DNA of 64,000 nt, taken from contig JAJNNQ010000026.1 of assembly GCA_027886175.1 (NCBI GenBank), forward strand, positions 25,624,001 to 25,688,000, written 5' to 3'. The DNA is from Phylloscopus collybita (Eukaryota > Chordata > Aves > Passeriformes > Phylloscopidae). A model generated the notes under the pieces. That model had not been told where the DNA came from and made no database searches. It saw only the letters and a list, made by a program, of their open reading frames with translations. Each line of letters opens with the position of its first letter. The first letter of the stretch is position 1. The translations under genes were made by a program, and so were the position numbers. Shown here piece after piece: positions 47,401 to 61,988 of this stretch.

Positions 47401-47889
47401 GAAATGTCTCCTATTAAATACAACATGCTGCTGAAATAGAAAGCAAAACATAAAGGGAGCTGTGCTGATCCAAGAGAAAACTTTCTCCTTCGATATGAAG
47501 GATAAAAATGTAAAAGGAACTGGACAGAAGGGGAAAAAACACTACTCAGAAAGTCACATTCTGACAGGAAAATTATTTGAAAGATGAAAGATGGTACTCT
47601 GAGGAGTCAGAGCCTGGGAATAACAAGAAACCTAAGGCTTTTCTTTCGGCAAGGCTGGTATTCTTCAATACCCTAGAGCATCTGTAAAAGTTTTCTTATG
47701 GAAAATGCTGACTTTTCTAAAAATTCAGTCAGTGGAGGAGGAACAGTGTATTCTCAGTGAATGATGGGTTAGGCTCTGTGCTTCTGACAAATCCAAATTC
47801 AAGCTGAATGACCAATTGCCCTGACATAGTCTTGGAACAGTTCCATCTCTGCAGCGCTGATTATATCAATAATTCCCTTCTCTGCTCCT

Positions 47890-47904
47890 TCTCTCTCTCT
47901 CTCT
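47890..47904. repeat. (TC)n microsatellite
   Basis: About seven TC units, uninterrupted. Confidence 0.9.
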
Positions 47905-50900
47905 GTGACTCTGGGATATGTTTTTATTTCTAGCTACTTTTCCACTATTGTTATATGGTAAAGAAAGGCTTCAACATCAATAGTAATTAGTAAAATTTTT
48001 TGAGGGAGAAATAAACCCCCATGTCAAATTCTGAGTCCTGAATTGCTTAGACAGCTCTGAAATGATGTAGAAAAATACCACCCAACTAAGCCTGAGGTGG
48101 GGCAGAAGCCATTTTTTTTTTTTCTTTCTTGGTTCAAACCCCTGAGAGGGTTCAAAGTGAATAATCTTATGGTGTGTCCTGGATTTCAGGGCTGCAAATG
48201 AGGCTGATGAAACGCTACTGGGACCCCAGGCTGTGGTGACAGAGTTAGCAGAGCCAAACTTCAGCCACACAAGGGAAAGGGTAGACACAGGTTCCAAAAG
48301 GAGGTCGGTCATGGGTGCAATTTGTACTCTCTTTTTCCTGGTCCCCTGGCAAACACCAGCTGCAGCAGTGCCTCTTCCTTATCGGGGCTCATTGGTGTAA
48401 ACTCATGGCAGATTATAGGGTGGTGTTTCTTCTTTTGCCCATAAAATTGTTAATCAGCAGGTCCGCAGCTGAGCTTCTTGGGTAGGAAGCACTACATCAG
48501 GGTTTTAAGGAGCTGGAGGAGATTCAAGTAATGGCAAGAAAAAACATATAAGAGGCACCTTTACATGCAAGTTATGCCATTAAGGGACTGTGCCTATAAC
48601 TTTCACATGTTTTTCTAAAAGAGAACATATTCAGCAAATACTTTCAGCACTCAGTAGAATGACTCTTTGAACCTGGGATATTGTGTACTGCCATTAGTAA
48701 AAACACTAAATCAGGCATCACAAAGATAAAATAAAAAGGACTATAGGGGAAATAGAGCTGATTAGCTGTCATTCCCTAATTATATGTTTTCCATTATGTA
48801 TTTAAATTAATAACTTTTACAGTGCTTCACATGGACTTGTGCAACAATAGAGCTGCAAAAAAAAAAAAAAAGGATTTTGTCCCTGCTGCCAGTAAAGCTC
48901 CAAATGCAACAGTTTATTTCCTTCTTGAGGGATACTTTTTCCATACTTTTATCAACGAAGTGAATCAATGACTCACTGCTTGCCAATACAACTCACACTG
49001 CATTTTCTCATTTCCCTAGAACCGAGACAGTCAGTATAAAAATAAATGTCTGTTCTCACCACTTCCTGTCCTGCTCTCCAAAATAAGTGTTTCAGGGATT
49101 TAATTTCTCATTTTTGGCTTTCCCAGTCTCTCTCTCATTATTGATGGGAGTGTCCCGCAACAGAAAATGGCCTTGTCATGTAGGCTTCAATGTGTTAAGA
49201 ACTTCTTCCAGCTAAAAATATGTACCAGAACTATCTTCTAGTTTGTTCCTCTTCTTTTGTGTTAAATTCCAAATGTCATACATAGTATAGATCTTAGAAT
49301 AAACTCAACCTTTTATGCCATTTAAATGCAACAAACTGCTTTTAACAGCCTGCTTTGCAAATGTACTTGAAAACCTATTAAGTATTTGCCATGTTGTTCA
49401 TGATGTATCCATGCTTCAGGAAGAATTGGTACATGATGCATCTGCTGACTTCTTTCAGAGATTAATATCTGCATTAGAAAAGCACTGGATGACAATCAAG
49501 AATGAGGCCACACTAGGATCTATGTATGATTTTACGTCTTCAGAAGGGAAATACCTTTGAGTTAATGGTCCCAAAATCTCAGTGGGTTAATGGAAAACCT
49601 TGTATACTATTAGTGTTGTTGCCAATGACATTCAAATCCAAAATATCTAATTGTACATTGAACCACTGTTAATCACCCTAACATTCGACACCATGTATCT
49701 GGGTACATATAGTGCATATGAAAAGTATGATCTAATTAGCTTTTTCTAATAGAGATATAAAAGATGCCAAAAAAGCACAATGCTTGCATTTATTGTGTAA
49801 AATATTACATAATTACATAATCTCTGATAGTGAATGGCTTGGGGGAAAAGACTTAGGGCTAAGAAAGTCATAGATTCTGATTTCAGCAAAATCTAATATT
49901 ATTTGCAAATAGTTGTTACTTGACTTCTCTCCTCTGTACATTAGTCAATATAACTGGAAAACGCATTAAAAACAAGGCTCTTTGGAACTATTTTTTCAAT
50001 TTGAGGATAAAAAAATTTGCTTAAACACATCCAAATGCTTTCCACTGTGAAAAGATTCTCTCTTCTTTTTGGCAGTTCCTTAGTCATGAGATTAAAGCTG
50101 TGAAAAAAAAAAAAAAGTGTGACACAAATGCCTTTAAAAAAATACCTATTAATAATTACAGTTTTAATGAATGGCGTGCTGAAGATTTAAAATCCAAATT
50201 CAGTGGAGCAGCACTAACAGTTTATTCCTCCCACTAGCACAATTATGAGGTCAAGGCTGCAGAGAGGGGGAAAGGTTTAATTTTTGGAAGTGAGTGGGAG
50301 TGAAGGTTCTGACTGTGTGGTCCTGCAACGCATGATACCCCTGAGTTTTCCCTGAGAGTGCAGCTGAGGAAGAGGACCTGTTTTGGAGCCTGGCCGTGAC
50401 AGTGATGAAAAGCAAAAGGAGCCCTTGAGGGAGGAGGGAAGGTGAATTTGACAGACACAGTGGGACGCCTTTGCCAGTTTCCACACCGCCTGCCACAGCC
50501 GATGAGCGTCATTTGGCCAACACGACATCGACTTCCATGGCAGTATCCCACTTCAAACCGCTCATTACCAGTACAGCTGCTGGGCTTGGCTTTGTAAGGA
50601 ATTGAATGTTGAGCATGTCAGTTTTGACAGAATTTCACTGGAAGATTTCCTTTTTAGTTTGGATTGACTATGGTTGAGCTCCGTGATTTTTTTATGACAG
50701 TGTGTCAAAATCCACCTCTCCCCATGCTGGTGGGATTGCCAGTGCTCCCTACAAACCATTTCTTTGTGTCCTGCCTGCATTTCTGTCCTTATTTCGTCTG
50801 CCCAGCCCTTTTTTTCAGAACCCCTTATTCACCTTTGCGTGTCAAATGTCCTTATCTTTTATTCAACTTTTTCTTACAATTCACTTCTGTTAGAAGCCTC

Positions 50901-53900
50901 TATCTATCTAGAAGACACGAGAGTGTTATCCCTTTTTTACTTCTTTTTCCTTCCAAATTATGCTTCGGTGTGATTTACTAATCTGACATGTAAACTGTAA
51001 AAATCAAAATGGAAATAAGCAAAAAAATAGGATTTGTTAAATCACAAATACAATTTGATTTACAGGGTCAGGCAAGTGATCTGAAGCTATATTATACTTT
51101 TCAGCCAAGGTCAGACAAATTGCTTAATGACTTGCTTCTACGAATATACAATTTTTATTGCATTAAGGGAGGATTTTCACCTTCTTGACTTCACGAATAA
51201 GCACATATAGACGCAAGTACATCTCAGTCTGAAGATAATCAAGTATGTGGTGGGGTGAAATTTGCTTCGCTCCTGCTGTGCTATACCTAGTGATGTTAAA
51301 TCCTGAATTAAGATGCATGACTGCACAGTTCCTTTGCAGATAAGAATGGTTTCTTTCCTTGAATGCTAAAATGGTTTCATGGCATCAGGTAGAAAATTTG
51401 TGGTACAAAATATCTTGAGAAAATAATTGGCTCAGTGAATAATTTATTGAATTTACTGAAAATATTGACCTAGATTTAATGTTTCCACATTCAGAACACA
51501 GAAAATGAGTTAAATTGGTGTGTGGAGTTAGCCTAGAGTGAGACTGTTGCAGCATGATTAATTTACAAGTATGAGTTGTTACTCAAGAAAAGTCACTTAG
51601 CTATTAAAGCTCTGCTTGGGTTAAGCTGACATTTTCTTCAAACTAAGACTGGTGGTCTGATATTGCCAACCATTAGTGAAGACAAGCTGTGATAAAAGAA
51701 ATTGGGAGTGATTAGCAGGCTTGGGGATAGGTAAGGACTGCAATTCTGGGCATTCTTAGTCTTCACTTTTATTTTTTTAATCATCTTTGAACCTGATTTG
51801 ATACCGGGTCTCCATCAGCCTGGTGGCTTAACCACATCTTATCCATTTCTGTATTCAGACTGCAGAGGCTATTAGAAGGTCTGATGCACTGAAGTTTAAA
51901 GTACCTTAAATATGTACTAGCCTACTTCTCAGAAAAGTGGCTGCTAGACCTGCCTAGGCTTTTTGTCAAAAAAAAAGAGCATCAAATAGCAGAGAAAATT
52001 CAGAATAGAAAATTTTATTTCATGTCCAAAAGAAAAGGAAGAGCTGGAGATGGACAGCAGCACAGTTCGGTAATACAAAAGGAGAATGAAATAAAACTGG
52101 TAGATAAATGTAGTCTTCTGTTCATTGTGTAGACTGATGTAGTTTCTTTTGATAGACACTCCTTCCTTGTTTTAGTGGACATCAGATAGCCAAGCTCATA
52201 TGATGTCAAGCCTTTCTAAGAAGCAGAAGGTATCACACAAAGCTTTTAGACTGGACGTGTACTGCACCTGCAGCCATCTGCTTGTATAGACATTCCCTTT
52301 CTCACCACAAAGCATTTTGTCTTGCCTAATTTACATGAATTGTGCAGGTTCTGGTTGTGTACAGCAATCAATGAACCAGCCTTGCCCAGCACCAGGCATG
52401 ACTGTTGGCACAAGTATCCAAGAAAAACTCTATTAGCTAAAATCTGAAGCTTTTAACAAATCTTATTTTGCAGAAATGTTCTTTGCAGGAAGAAAATTCA
52501 TGAAAGGGGTCATGTTATTTTTGAGAAAAAGAAAAATTGTGTCAGCAAATGCTGGCTACAGGGGAAGAGCCTAAGGGGTGTTGTGGTACTTATGAAAGGA
52601 ATGGTGGAAGTGTTTAAGCTGAAAAAGAAAGTTAAAGGGAGATAGTGGGGGACCTCCAAGATTGTAGAGGGATGGGAGTCTAGGCTTGGATGCTTGCCAA
52701 AAAGGGATCTGGTTGGGGTTAAGGCGACCATATCACTGTGTTTACACTCACTCTTTCAACTGCTATTTGCAACACAGAAGTCATTAAGTAAACTAGGGAA
52801 AACAACTCCCTATGTGCTAGCAGCTTCAAAATGATGGTGATTTAAAGAGAAAGAGAGGGTGGTAGAAAGGGTTATGTTTTGTAAAAGGATCATGGAAAAG
52901 AGAAAGGAAAAGGCATTTTGATCTTTACTTCATAAATAAGTGACTGGTAGTGGGAAGAAGGATTAAGAAATCCCACAGTGTCCCCTACTTTTGACAGGAG
53001 TACCCAAGCACTCATGTGCAGCACCGTACTCCTAAAAAAGGCATCTCTCCTTCAGTGCAATGGCAACAGGAATTTCAGAGAGTCCTTCAGTTTGCAAATG
53101 AGGACAACCCATCCCAGCCATCTACTTATGGGTGATTTCAGATGATTTCAGATACAGATGTCTGAGCTCTCTTCAGAGTCAGTATGGAGAGCCCAGGCAG
53201 TAGGGCTTGACCTCAGGATTAGCAGAATCACTTACTAGACCAGTTGGTTTGCTAGGAGATTGGCTTTGTATGGGACACTGGACACCTAATTTGCTTGTAG
53301 ACAAAAGCTAAGAATCATAATGGTTCTCAATGTAAAAAATGCATGATCAAGTTGGCCTTTAGCTATCTATCTCTTGGGGGATGTTGAAATCTGTTTGAAT
53401 GTCTGTAATACATATCAAATGCAGGAAAGCAAGAGCTACACTAGTCTCCAAGTTCTTTTAACAGTGCTTTCTTTGCACAATCCTGTGCTGCAGCAGCAAC
53501 TCATATATTTTGTATCTGGACTTTTCTAAACAGGAGCTACTGTGTATAGGCAAAGGAAGTCTCCTCCAGAGACAGAAATACCTCTGCTGAAGATTTGCAG
53601 ACTCTCTTCCACTCTACCACTTTCACCACACCTGTCACAAGCTGGACACACTCATGGAGACAGTCCCTTTAGTTGGGCCCTTGGCCCTTATAACCGGCAA
53701 GAGATGAAAAAAGAAGCACCAGAGATAAACCTTCTGAGTCCTTTCAATTTGTAAGAATCTCTTTTTCTTGGATTGTATATAGGGCAGTCAGCCTGAGAGG
53801 GTCCTCAGAAACCCCCACTCGAGTTTCCAGTACTCGAGTCTCCTGTGCCACAGAACTGCTGATGGAGAATCAGTCAAGATGCAACACTTACTTAAAAAAT

Positions 53901-56900
53901 TTCAGGAATGGCCAAGGAACCAACAACTGAACATCAGGCACTGAATATCCTTTGGAAAGCACATCCTTTTTAGTTCACAGGTGGTGTGAGGAGGAACAAT
54001 TGAATTGAAAATTACAGCAGTTCTGCAATTTCTTCAAATTGACATAAATCAAGGAATAACTACTTAGAATAACCAACTCCTTACTCCAGGACATCATCAG
54101 AACTAGAAAATTATATTGAAGCTGGGGAGATGAAGAGATGTTTGGATATGCTGAGATCACAGTTTTCAGCTGTAAGCACAGGAGTGCATATTTTAACAAT
54201 GGAGCAGATGCTTCCAATTATCTGCAATAAGGAGAAGGGACACTTGAAAATCTAGCTGGTATTAGGTGGCTGTCAGAAGGCTCTTGGATAAGAAGAAAAG
54301 GATGCAAAGTGCAGCAAAATAATTTTACTTTCATAACACATTAATTTTAAGACTGCTCTACAAGTAGAAAAACTCATGTGTATTCTGATGACTGAAAGCA
54401 AAACAATCAAACTGGAAATTGTAATGTAGAGTGCTTTTCCTATTTTAAACCATGACAAACTTTACTCATGAAATATTTCCTTTGATGTTCTACAATGTTA
54501 TTCAAATTTAAATAGATTTACATGTTTAACTGTGCTTACTGCTTGCTCATGTAGTGCTTATATATGAACTGAAAATAAGATTCCCATAGAAAGGGACAAC
54601 TTGTAAAATATAGAACTGTACAACATAAAAGAGAAGAAACTGTACAACACAGGAGAAATATAAATGTAGCCTTTTTATTTTCTCTTTTGCAATTACTGCA
54701 TGCCACATCCTGGGGCATGTTTTTGATTTGCTATGTATTTAGCAGGGTGTTGTTCAGGAAGGCTGAATTGCCTGCCCAAACCATGCATGTGCTGACGGGC
54801 AAATTCATGCCTTGTCATTTGTTTCTTGGTCTGTACTAACTCAGGCTGCCTGCACTCCCTGCTGAAGGCATGCCTGTTTTTTTCTCCTGAGCCTCATGAA
54901 AAAGACAAGAACCACAGACAAGCCTCTCCAGTGCGTCCAGCCTGTGCTCCAGACACACCTTCACACTCCCCCTCCACTCTGATAGTTGGGCTATCACAAT
55001 CTTGTCCATGTGGCACACAGACGAGTGAGGTGCTACCAGAAGACACAATGTTAATTGCAGATATGCAGGCTTTGGCTGAGGGTGCTCTGAACAAGCCAAA
55101 ACCAAGCTCAGGTCCTCTCCACATTCACCTGTGCAGCCAAGCGCTTTGACCACATCGACAGCATGTGCCAAGTGATCCAACAATCAAACAACAATTGTGA
55201 GTTTGTTCTCCTGGGCAATCCCAAATGCATTTTTGTTTGTGAGTTCCAGCACTCTTCTTTCTTCTTTGATTGTCTGGGGGGGGGGCAGGGGAAATTCAAT
55301 AAAACAGAAACAAGCTTTTGGTGAAAGATTTGTGCTTTAAGCCTTGTTTCTTTTTAAAATGCATCCATCTTGGCTGCATAGAAAAATGTTATTTCAACTT
55401 GCCTCCACAAAAAGTATGAGAAAAATACATCACGGATAAATTTTATCATAAAAATTTTGAACTTATTGACAATTGAGATAATATTTTGCTGATAAAATAA
55501 ATACATCTTTTTAAAAGGTCTCACTCCACTGCTTTTAGATGTGCTTGCTAATTTATATGGAGGAGATGCACACAGCAGAGCTTATCCACACTTCAGATGC
55601 ACCTAAAAAATCCTGCAGGAAAGTGCTCTTTTCTTGGCAGTTTGTGCAAAACCTCAAAAACAAATAATTGCAATTTATTTGAAAATCATTATTTTGGGAC
55701 TATATGCACTCAGTACTATCACCTAAAATTGTATCTACATAAAAGAGGGCTGGAATTGATTTAAGGTAACACATTCTTCATTCAGCAAACTTCTTAATGA
55801 TTACTTTAGGCCAGATAATTTTTCTTACTTTTGGTGTTCTGCTAAGTTCCCCAGATGATTTGACATTGGCCTTTCCTGGATAATTTGTGGTGCTCTGAAG
55901 AAAGAGTGGATAATTAATTCTACATTGCAATTAGATGCCTCATTTCATTCCTCCTCAAGAACCACAGGAAGCTGCTCAACACTGATAGTGAGTTAAAGAA
56001 ATTCTGAGCAGCTGGATATCACCTCTTCCTCTAAACACTGATCCACTCCGGGCGAGCCAAGGAGAGGTAATTGCTTGCTTATTTGGATGTGTGGACAGAA
56101 CTCTTGGAGGTTATTATTATGACTTCACTACTTGGTATCAATGTCATTTTGTAAAGAAAGTGAGTCCAAGTCAGTAGACTGGGTACACCATGAACAAGTA
56201 AGGTCTTATGCCCTCATTTATTTGCCTGGAAAAAAGGACAAGGAGTTCAAGGAAGGAAATCCAAAAGGGTATGATTAAAAATGTTTAAGGCTTCCTGAAA
56301 AACTTTGGAATAGGTTTTTCAAACATATCCTGGTGTTTGAAGTTTGTTGAACAAAACAAAGTTCAAGAATGTCTACTGCAGAAAGCCAGACATGCATGGT
56401 CTGCTCAAAGTGCTGCCAGTATTCTGCTCTGGTTTTGTGGGCTTTATACACCAGTCTCTTCTACCTCAGCAACATTCACATCAATTTTCCCCTAAATATT
56501 GTATCTCAAGAATTTAAAAATAACAAAATACATGAAAAAGGAGACAAAAATGAAAATAAAATCAATGATATTAGTTTAACTTAATTTTCAATTAAAATTT
56601 AATTACATTGTAATATAATAGCAAGAGTACAAGGAGCATTTGAAGTTGAATTCATAGGCATTTAATGGCCTTTTACACATCCTGAAGTATCTGAGACACC
56701 TGCACATAATTTACCAGATAATATAGGACCTATGTGAGGTTTTCATCTTTCTAGAACAAGGAAGTAGGAAGGATGTTTTAAAATGATGCTAAAAATATTT
56801 TGACTACTAAATTTCACCCCTTTTGTCTAGGATTACTTTTAAAAGGCAGCTACAGGTAAAGCTCTTCTGTGTATGTGTTCTTGTTTGATTTCTACCATAC

Positions 56901-57335
56901 AAAGCTGCTAAGTAGCTTTACTCATAGAGGTTAGTAAAACAGTGGAAACAGAAGTATCTGTATTTTCTTTTCATTTTCTTCATGAATATACCTCCTGCCA
57001 GGAGGTACATTATCTTCTGAAATTCTGCATAGATGTATTGTATATTTAATATACTTTAATGACAATTTTCTGCATTAAATAGTGGTAGTGATTGGTTCAC
57101 TATATATGTAAAGGTAATTTTAATCAGCTGGATACCAATCACATCTACTGTCATGTGGCAGAAAAAATGAAAAAGGCTGGGGAGGATCCAGCTGGGACTT
57201 GTCAACCAAAACGCCAGTTATGTGGAGACTGAAACCATCTTATTTTTCCAGGACAAGGCCAAAATAAATCAGGAGAAGAAAAAAGTAACATTAGTGATAT
57301 GATATGCAAGTTCATGAAACACTCCATATTTTTTT

Positions 57336-57702
57336 AGCCTGAAGAGGAGAAGACTGAGAGGGGATCTTATCAATGTATACAAGTATTTGAAGGGAAGGTG
57401 CCAAGAGGATGTAGCCAGGATCTTCTCAGTGGTTCCAGCAATAAGAGTGAGAGACTATGGGCAGAAACCGGAACATGGGGAATTCCACCCAAAATGAGGA
57501 AGAACTTTACTGTGCAGGTGACTGAGCACTGGAACAGGTTGCTCAGAGAAGCTGTGGAGTCTCCTTCTCTGGAGACATTCAAAAGCCACCTGGACACAAT
57601 TCTGAGTATGGTGCTCTGGGGAACCCTCCTTGAGCAGGGATGTTGGACCAGGCGACCTCTGGTGGTCTTTCCTACCTCACCCATCCTGTGATTCAGTGTG
57701 TG
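57336..57702 (+). mobile_element. CR1 LINE, 5'-truncated 3' end
   Basis: This is a clear CR1 3' segment. The blocks 'gaggagaagactgagagggg', 'atcttatcaatgtatacaag', 'aggaagaactttactgtg', 'gagcactggaacaggttgct', 'gagacattcaaaagccacct' and 'gagcagggatgttggacc' occur in family order. It ends with a short tail related to the CR1 octamer (TGTGATTCAGTGTGTG) instead of poly(A). The 97-codon plus frame across it is the residue of the CR1 reverse-transcriptase ORF end and 3'UTR, not a host gene. 5' truncation is normal for CR1. Divergence is moderate, so it is older than the solo LTR. Confidence 0.92.
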
Positions 57703-60700
57703 ATATACATTTGGCATTCAGATTACACAGTTAATTATGCTAGTGTGCTCTCTTTAAAATGACATGCTGAGTATGTCCCAGGTAGAGGGATATGGGAAAG
57801 TGCACATAACAGTGTATTTGCATCTTTTGAAGAACAACAGCATTTCAAAAGCCATTTCAGTCTAATGCAGGTGTTTCACTGTGAATTGTCAAAATGATTG
57901 CATCAAATATATATCAACCAAATTGGTAAGAGAAAGATTATTCTCCTACAAATTTTGTCACAATAAAAACATCATAAATCTATATCAAAGCTAAGAAGTA
58001 AATATCTGAATTTAAATAGATTTGAGAAGCCAGAAGTAACAGAAAATGAAAATTTAGCAACTGACCACATTCCTACTGACTCAAGTGCAAGAGAAACAGT
58101 GCAAGTTGACAGGCTGTCCAATTTTTGCACAAGATAACCGTGTTGCTCCTTTGAGTAACTCAAGGAAAGGAAGTGTTGAGAACCATTTTCCAACTTCTGT
58201 GTTTGACTTCTAAATACTACTAAAACTAAAATGCTTTCTGAACCAAATATTCATAGTGAAGTGGATAGATCACTTCTATCACACAGGAGACAGGGTAAAG
58301 AACAGGGTAAATACTGTTAAGCAGAGAGCTGGGCTTTATTGTCATAGACGGATCATAGCACAGCTTTCTACACAAAATTGTCAAACTCAATAGAAATTAA
58401 GACATGTACACAGTACTATCCAAATGTGGGGTTTAAAAACATATTTTTAAGAAAAATTGTTTTCTCAGAGCCATATAAAAAAACCCCTGACTTCTGGCAG
58501 TGCCTGTAGGACCAAGATGTATTTTGGGTAAGATATGATGAAACTAACAGTAGTGTGAGAGCATCAAGAGACAAACTGAAAGCTAATTTCTGAGATGTAG
58601 CAGTCATTTGTATTAATCATTTTCTTAGTCTGCACACATCTTCAGTGGGCAGATTAATATCCTGTGTGAAGCATCTGGCCACCCCAAAGACTCCCTGGGT
58701 AGTTCTTGCTGCAGAATTGATCAAACTATACAATATAAGTATCAGTGAAAATAGTCAGTAGAAAGTATTTCTTAAGCTGTTGAAATGATTGTGTAGGGTA
58801 ATCTTATGCAGATAAAATATCTAGGATATGCTTCTTATTTAGTTTAAGGTGTTCAGTGGTGGACCATGCCCATGCTGGAGCAGTCACTCAGGACCATGGT
58901 TCAGCAGACTATAACAACTGAGCAGAGCAGCACTTTGGTGAGTGTCTCCTGATCCAGTTGAAGGTGCTGCTGGAAGGACCCTTGCAACAGAGACTCTCAT
59001 TACCACCCAGACTGCAACCAGCCTGCTTGTGTATGAAATCTGTTTTTCCCACTCTATGCCAAAATCCATCAATGTCTGTGCTTCTCCACACTTCTCCAGC
59101 TGCAAGTCAGTGTCAGTTGAAGTCCAGATTGTGTAAAATATCAGCTAAATGTGAACAGGCTGGCTCAGCCTGAGAGAAGTGCAGTTGTGTTAATAAGGTG
59201 CTTTCCCTGGGCTTATAGTATTGTTCAGACAGGAGAACAGACCTGGGGGAGTACTATGCTAACACAATTAAAGCACTTCTAACATCTGTGCTTGCTGCTT
59301 AGAGGTAGCCTGAGAATTTTCAATGCAGTTATTCTCTCTGAGACATTAGAAAAGTAGGACTACATTTTCTTGCTTTGCAGGAATTTTTCTTTTCTTTTTG
59401 CACATAGATTTTTACTGCTTTGGCTTCAAAGAAGCAGGACTACAAGGGCAAAAGATGAGAGCAGATTTAGTCTACCTAAATTAATTCCTTTTCTTCCCTA
59501 AAAAGGCAATTAGTATCTTCCTACCACCATCTTAAAAACATCAATTATTTGTCTTGATAAACCCCTCTTTACATAAAAGCATAAAGATAGAAATGTTTAT
59601 CAGTTTTGGTGAAATGAAACTCTTATATTTCAATTATTTTTATTGATTTATTTCTTCTAATTCTATGTCTTTAGCTCCATATTACTCGTGGCAGTATTTT
59701 GCCAAAGAAAGCAGGCCAAGACCTCTGTGTTTAAAGATAGAAATCTTGGTTAATTTAGTGCAGTGGTAGGTTTGGATAAAAACTATTTATTCTTCTTCCA
59801 CTAAATTTAAGACTGCAGAGTGCTATGACAGGGGTTGGTTGTAAGGACCACTGTGAGTATCTTTCTGTGATATTATCATTAATGTCTGTTCTGTATTTAA
59901 CTTCCATGTAAACTTGCAATGAGTGAGAAGGGACAATCTTATTTTATCTGTTTGGTGTATAAAATGTTTTGAAACCCTAACCTTGGTTGTAACCCCCAGA
60001 TAAAATTGGAGTAGCATCAAAATGAGTAAGGATTATAAAAATACAACAGCAATTAGGGCAAATCACTGTGCCTTACCTTAGATCTCCAAGAAAGTGTTAT
60101 ATCCCTGCCTCTGCTACAGCATTGTTTTTCAGTTCTTTTACCTACCTTATGCTATTTATTGAACACCCTTCCTTAACAAAGGGGAGAAAAGTTCCACATA
60201 GTATGACTACATTCTAAGTGATCTTCAGTTCTACTACAGTGCTTTCTCATATAACAAAGTAATTTCTGGTCTGGATTCATAAAAGAAGAACAAAATAGCC
60301 TGCCTATTTTCTATCTTCAGCAGATTTTGCAAAAACAGTGTTGAGTTACTCAGGTCAGGGTCCCTAACCTGCCCTTTCTCACTAAATAAAGAGCATGAAA
60401 CAAAAGGGAATGGCAAGAGACTCTTACCTTATGGGGTAAAAAGCAATTTTGCTGTCGGGTAGCAAGTTGCTCTATCCAACTGGAAAGATATGACTAAAAA
60501 GAGAAAATAGAAATATGGGTAAAATATATTGAAAGGTGAGTTCTTACCCTTGAGGACCTGGTCTGTATGGAAAAGCCCTGCAGTGGGGGATTTTTTTTTT
60601 CTTCAAAAATTAGGATTATGCAATTGCTATGCAAAAGGAAAAGGCTTCAAAGGTTAAAAAAAAAAAAAAAGAAAGAAGACGCACAAACCAAAAGTAGCCA

Positions 60701-61729
60701 GTGTGTTCATGAATCAGAAACTTTATGGCATGTTTCATTCAGAGAAGGCAGGTGCTGAGGAGCTTCTTTTATGCATGGTTCTGGGGAGCTTCCAGCTCCT
60801 TGTAAGACCAGGATGTGTACAGGGTGGAGATGGCTTTATCCAGGATTGTAAAGATTTTCCAGGTGCCTGTAATTGTGTCCAGACTGGGACTGTGTGTGTT
60901 TTCTATTCCCTAGGTCAATATCCTTTCAGAAACCTGCAACATTATCCAATGGAGTGTTAGGGGAGGTAGAGGATAGGAGAGTGACGTGGTCTGGTTTCAC
61001 CCCTGTCCAGGCACCCAGATATATCAGACAGGAGATGCAACAAAGGAGAAGCAGTCACTCCCCATTGCCTGGGCATCAGTCCCTGCCAGCCCAGGCAGCC
61101 GTCCTGAGCCCTGTGACACAGCCACCACCAGCATTCTACCTGAGTGACTCAGCTGTGGCATCAAAAGGGTTTGGTGTCTGGAGTTAGTGCTGCATCACTG
61201 TGACATGGCTATTGTTTTTCACTCTTCCAGAGTGAAAAAAAATTGATGAATAATCATTATGGTAAAATCTGGGCAACTAGTAATGCTAGGGATGAAAATT
61301 AAGTAGCTGTAGCAGAAAAGTAAAGGACAACAGCTTAGCAAAGGTAGAAAGAGTATTAAAAGATGTAGGTCCTACCTACTGCTCACTTTTGAGGATTTAT
61401 GGGGCACTTGCTGCTGAGATTTATAGGTTTGAAGACTAAATGTTGGAAGAATGATGCTTGTCAAGTTGACTGAAGGTAATATTTTACAGTTTTCGAATTA
61501 AAGACATGTCCAACATCAAACCAGCATCTATGAGAGGATGACACTGCTGCAGAGATTTCATAATGCAATTTCATTTCTTTCCCAGAAATGAACCAATGAT
61601 TTTGACAGAGACTCTCATCTTTAGGCATCACTACATACTTCAGTTAAACACTACAATGAAATACATGAATTAGCTTCCATCTACTTGATTCACTGCCGGA
61701 CACTTTTATCTTTACATTGTCTTTAATTG
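57703..61729. other. Intergenic; no gene seen
   Basis: This is AT-rich sequence between two CR1 fragments. Short ORFs (104 codons or fewer) are unrecognised. An A15 run lies at 60656-60670, and GC-richer patches occur near 58.9 kb and 61.0-61.15 kb without promoter-like features. Confidence 0.65.
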
Positions 61730-61988
61730 ACAGGACAAGAGGCAATGGGTATAAACTGCAATAGAAAGTTTCATCTAAAAAAAGGAAACCCTTTTGCACT
61801 GTGAGAGTGACTGATCACTGGCACAAGTTTCACAGAGAGGTTTTAGTCTCTGTCCCTGGAGATATTCCAAAGCCATCTTGTCATGGTACTGGGCAACGTG
61901 CTCTAAGTGAACCTGGTTGAGAAGTGGGTTGGACCTGATGAACTCCAGAGATCCCTTCCAACCTCAACTGTTCAATAATTCTGTGGTC
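61730..61988 (+). mobile_element. CR1 LINE, 5'-truncated and degraded 3' end
   Basis: The blocks 'aggacaagaggcaatgggt', 'gtgactgatcactggcacaa', 'agatattccaaagccatctt', 'ggttggacctgatgaactcc' and 'gatcccttccaacctcaact' are those of a CR1 3' end, finishing with an octamer-like AATTCTGTGGTC. Several internal bases are lost relative to the copy at 57.3 kb. It has the same orientation as that copy but is more diverged and shorter. Confidence 0.9.

Larger units (their letters stand above)
42341..57335. other. Intergenic; no gene seen
   Basis: This is 15 kb of AT-rich sequence with only short, unrecognised ORFs (115 codons or fewer). It includes a tandem duplication at 42917-42952, (TG)n at 44394-44408, (TC)n at 47890-47904, and A-runs at 48857-48871 and 50103-50116. 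A GC-richer patch at 54.8-55.2 kb has about 110-codon frames on both strands, and a G10 run lies near 55.28 kb. No CpG island, RNA gene or transposon end is recognised. Confidence 0.65.

Noticed and set aside
53818..53838. Two ACTCGAGT palindromes 7 bp apart
   Set aside because: They are short 8-mers with no further context, so too weak to interpret.
57370..57717. 115-codon minus and 97-codon plus ORFs
   Set aside because: They fall within a CR1 3' end, so they are not host genes.
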